The notes under the pieces were generated by a model. It saw only the letters and a list, made by a program, of their open reading frames with translations. It was not told the DNA's origin and did no database searches. 31,868 bases of DNA from Dehalococcoidales bacterium (GTDB lineage Bacteria; Chloroflexota; Dehalococcoidia; Dehalococcoidales; RBG-16-60-22): assembly GCA_030606585.1 (NCBI GenBank), contig JAUWGD010000003.1:1-31868 (forward strand), read 5' to 3'. Shown here one piece after another: positions 30,804 to 31,868 of the stretch. Position 1 is the first letter of the stretch, and every line of letters begins with the position of its first letter. The position numbers and the translations under genes were made by a program.

Positions 30804-31544
30804 ATGCCTTATTCCACAATCAGCTACACCACTAAAGACCACGTCGCCGCTATAACCCTCAACCGCCCTGAAGCCGGTAACCGCCTCAACCTGGAGCTGG
30901 CTCAGGAGCTGGCAGAGGTCTGCCGCCGCATCAACCGGGACGAGGCGGTTTATGTCGTTATCCTTAGCGGAGCCGGGGATAAAGCCTTCTGTGAGGGCGG
31001 CGAGGTGGAGAAATCGGTCAAGTTCTGCAGCGCTGCTGTAGCCGCTATTGAAAAGCCGGTTATCGCCGCCATAAACGGCGACGCCCTGGGACCGGGGCTG
31101 GAGCTGGCCTTAAGCTGTGACATCAGGCTGGCTGCGGATAAAGCCAGACTCGGCTTTCCCGAGGTGGCTAAAGGGCTCATCCCGGCTGAGGGGGGCACCC
31201 AAAGGCTGCCGCGTATCGTGGGGAGGGGTAAAGCTTTAGAGATGATCCTTACCGCCGAGACTATCACCGCCAGTGAGGCGCTTGAAATCGGGCTGGTGAG
31301 CAAGATAGTGCCCCGGAAAGAGCTATTAGCCGAGGCCGAGGCCTTAGCCAGAGATATAGCCGCCAAGGGGCCGATTGCCATCCGGTTTATCAAGGAGGCG
31401 GTAAATAAGGGGCTTGATTTAACCCTGGAGCAGGGGCTGCGGTTAGAGGCTGACCTCTATTTCCTGCTCCATACCACCGCCGATAGAACGGAAGGCATTA
31501 CCGCCTTTCTGGAGAAGCGAAAGCCGAAGTTTAAGGGAGAATAG
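30804..31544 (+). CDS. Enoyl-CoA hydratase/isomerase family protein (crotonase fold)
   Basis: Crotonase-fold enzyme of 246 residues, probably hydrating enoyl-CoA in fatty or aromatic acid breakdown. It has ITLNRPEAGNRLNLELAQEL, AFCEGGEVE, KPVIAAINGDALGPGLELALSCDIRLAA and GFPEVAKGLIPAEGGTQRLPRIVG. Both glutamates used by hydratases are present (in GLELALSCDI and FPEV). The oxyanion-hole segment reads ALGPG instead of ALGGG. About a dozen residues are missing between GGE and KPVIAA compared with typical hydratases, which shortens the active-site loop and helix that often shape acyl specificity. The product runs into FLEKRKPKFKGE, the usual C-terminus. A second hydratase gene follows at 31669, so these form a likely catabolic cluster continuing beyond the window. 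Confidence 0.88.
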   Translation: MPYSTISYTTKDHVAAITLNRPEAGNRLNLELAQELAEVCRRINRDEAVYVVILSGAGDKAFCEGGEVEKSVKFCSAAVAAIEKPVIAAINGDALGPGLELALSCDIRLAADKARLGFPEVAKGLIPAEGGTQRLPRIVGRGKALEMILTAETITASEALEIGLVSKIVPRKELLAEAEALARDIAAKGPIAIRFIKEAVNKGLDLTLEQGLRLEADLYFLLHTTADRTEGITAFLEKRKPKFKGE

Positions 31545-31579
31545 CCTCTGGTTGAAGCCTCTATAGGATAGGAGGTTTA

Positions 31580-31634
31580 AGGGGGACGGAGTCCCCCTAG
31601 CTTAACTCCTTCCCCCTCTCCAAGAGTGGAGAGG
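31580..31634. repeat. Two perfect intergenic hairpins between the hydratase genes
   Basis: AGGGGGAC (31580-31587) pairs with GTCCCCCT (31591-31598) around GGA. CCTCTCC (31615-31621) pairs with GGAGAGG (31628-31634) around six bases. Neither is followed by a T-run, so these are not ordinary terminators; they look like dispersed palindromic elements. Confidence 0.5.
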
Positions 31635-31668
31635 AGGATACAGGGGGTGAGGTTGATAAACAAAGCAA

Positions 31669-31868
31669 ATGAGTGATTTTGAGACGATTATCTACCAAAA
31701 GAAGGCTAACATCGCCTATGTCACCCTCAACCGACCTCATGCCCTGAACGCCTACAACCTCAAGATGAGGGACGAGCTCTACCAGGTGCTGGGGGCCATC
31801 AGGGACGACGCCGATGTCAGGGTAGCTATATTCCGGGGAGCCGGGGAAAGGGCCTTCTGCGCCGGCGC
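31669..31868 (+). CDS. Enoyl-CoA hydratase/isomerase family protein, 3' end outside window
   Basis: Only the first 66 residues or so are visible: MSDFETIIYQKKANIAYVTL, NRPHALNAYNLKMRDELYQV and ADVRVAIFRGAGERAFCAGA. This is a standard crotonase N-terminus, with the AFCAGA oxyanion-hole start intact, unlike the FCEGG of the preceding gene. The start ATG is 124 bases after the previous stop; its ribosome site is weak (GTGAGG about 16 bases away). It is a second hydratase in tandem, but the two differ clearly in the shared part, so they are not a recent duplication. Confidence 0.85.
   Translation, partial: MSDFETIIYQKKANIAYVTLNRPHALNAYNLKMRDELYQVLGAIRDDADVRVAIFRGAGERAFCAG

Noticed and set aside
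1..31868. CRISPR arrays, insertion sequences, toxin-antitoxin or restriction systems
   Set aside because: No evenly spaced repeats, intact transposase, or recognisable defence genes were seen on either strand.

Overview
This window looks like a chromosomal segment of a bacterium from the Chloroflexota, most likely the class Dehalococcoidia. That placement is inference. It rests on a type IV pilus cluster with no secretin gene in view (consistent with a cell lacking a typical outer membrane), a membrane pyrophosphatase, an EF-G paralogue of the FusA2 type, a homocitrate-synthase-like protein resembling the Re-citrate synthase of Dehalococcoides, and scattered acyl-CoA genes (EtfAB, an AMP-forming CoA ligase, two enoyl-CoA hydratases). 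No phage, CRISPR array, rRNA or tRNA was found.

Layout. 1-7.3 kb: type IV pilus locus. A prepilin peptidase fragment (-) and a pilin (+) precede a minus-strand operon whose transcription order is pilB, pilC, a pilO-like gene, a pilM-pilN fusion, then pilT. 7.5-10.6 kb: a compact plus-strand run of a XerC/D recombinase, a small membrane protein, Pcm and two tandem nitroreductases, with gaps of 17-27 bases. 10.7-12.8 kb: an EF-G-like GTPase. 12.8-15.8 kb: a minus-strand export unit of a NEW3-like surface protein, an ABC ATPase and an ABC-2 permease. 15.9-19.8 kb: etfB-etfA, and the prfA-prmC translation-termination pair. 19.9-22.7 kb: an acyl-CoA synthetase, a PPOX-family flavoprotein, a frameshifted cupin remnant, and a small monooxygenase-fold protein with its own near-consensus promoter. 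22.7-25.1 kb: a structured leader with promoter and terminator, then hppA. 25.2-31.9 kb: argC, a CPA2 antiporter, a Re-citrate/homocitrate synthase candidate, tsaA (trmO), an HhH-GPD glycosylase, and two enoyl-CoA hydratases, the second cut by the window edge.

How the parts fit. The pilus genes supply pilin processing, assembly and retraction. EtfAB, the CoA ligase and the hydratases suggest acyl-CoA oxidation or related electron transfer in an anaerobe. HppA would recover pyrophosphate energy, including PPi released by the CoA ligase, as an ion gradient.

Most notable points: (a) a sharp change of leucine codon use inside hppA near 24.2 kb (CTG 8 of 35 before, 20 of 26 after), matching a change to G-run-rich intergenic style; (b) a promoter-leader-terminator unit ahead of hppA with repeated pairing arms; (c) two perfect G-quadruplex motifs on opposite strands between the glycosylase and enoyl-CoA hydratase genes; (d) a PilM-PilN fusion in a rearranged pilus operon; (e) a cupin pseudogene broken by an apparent 2-base insertion; (f) a possible zinc-ribbon coding relic upstream of the pilin. 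No clearly new multi-gene system stands out. The NEW3 protein-ABC unit is the least understood cluster.
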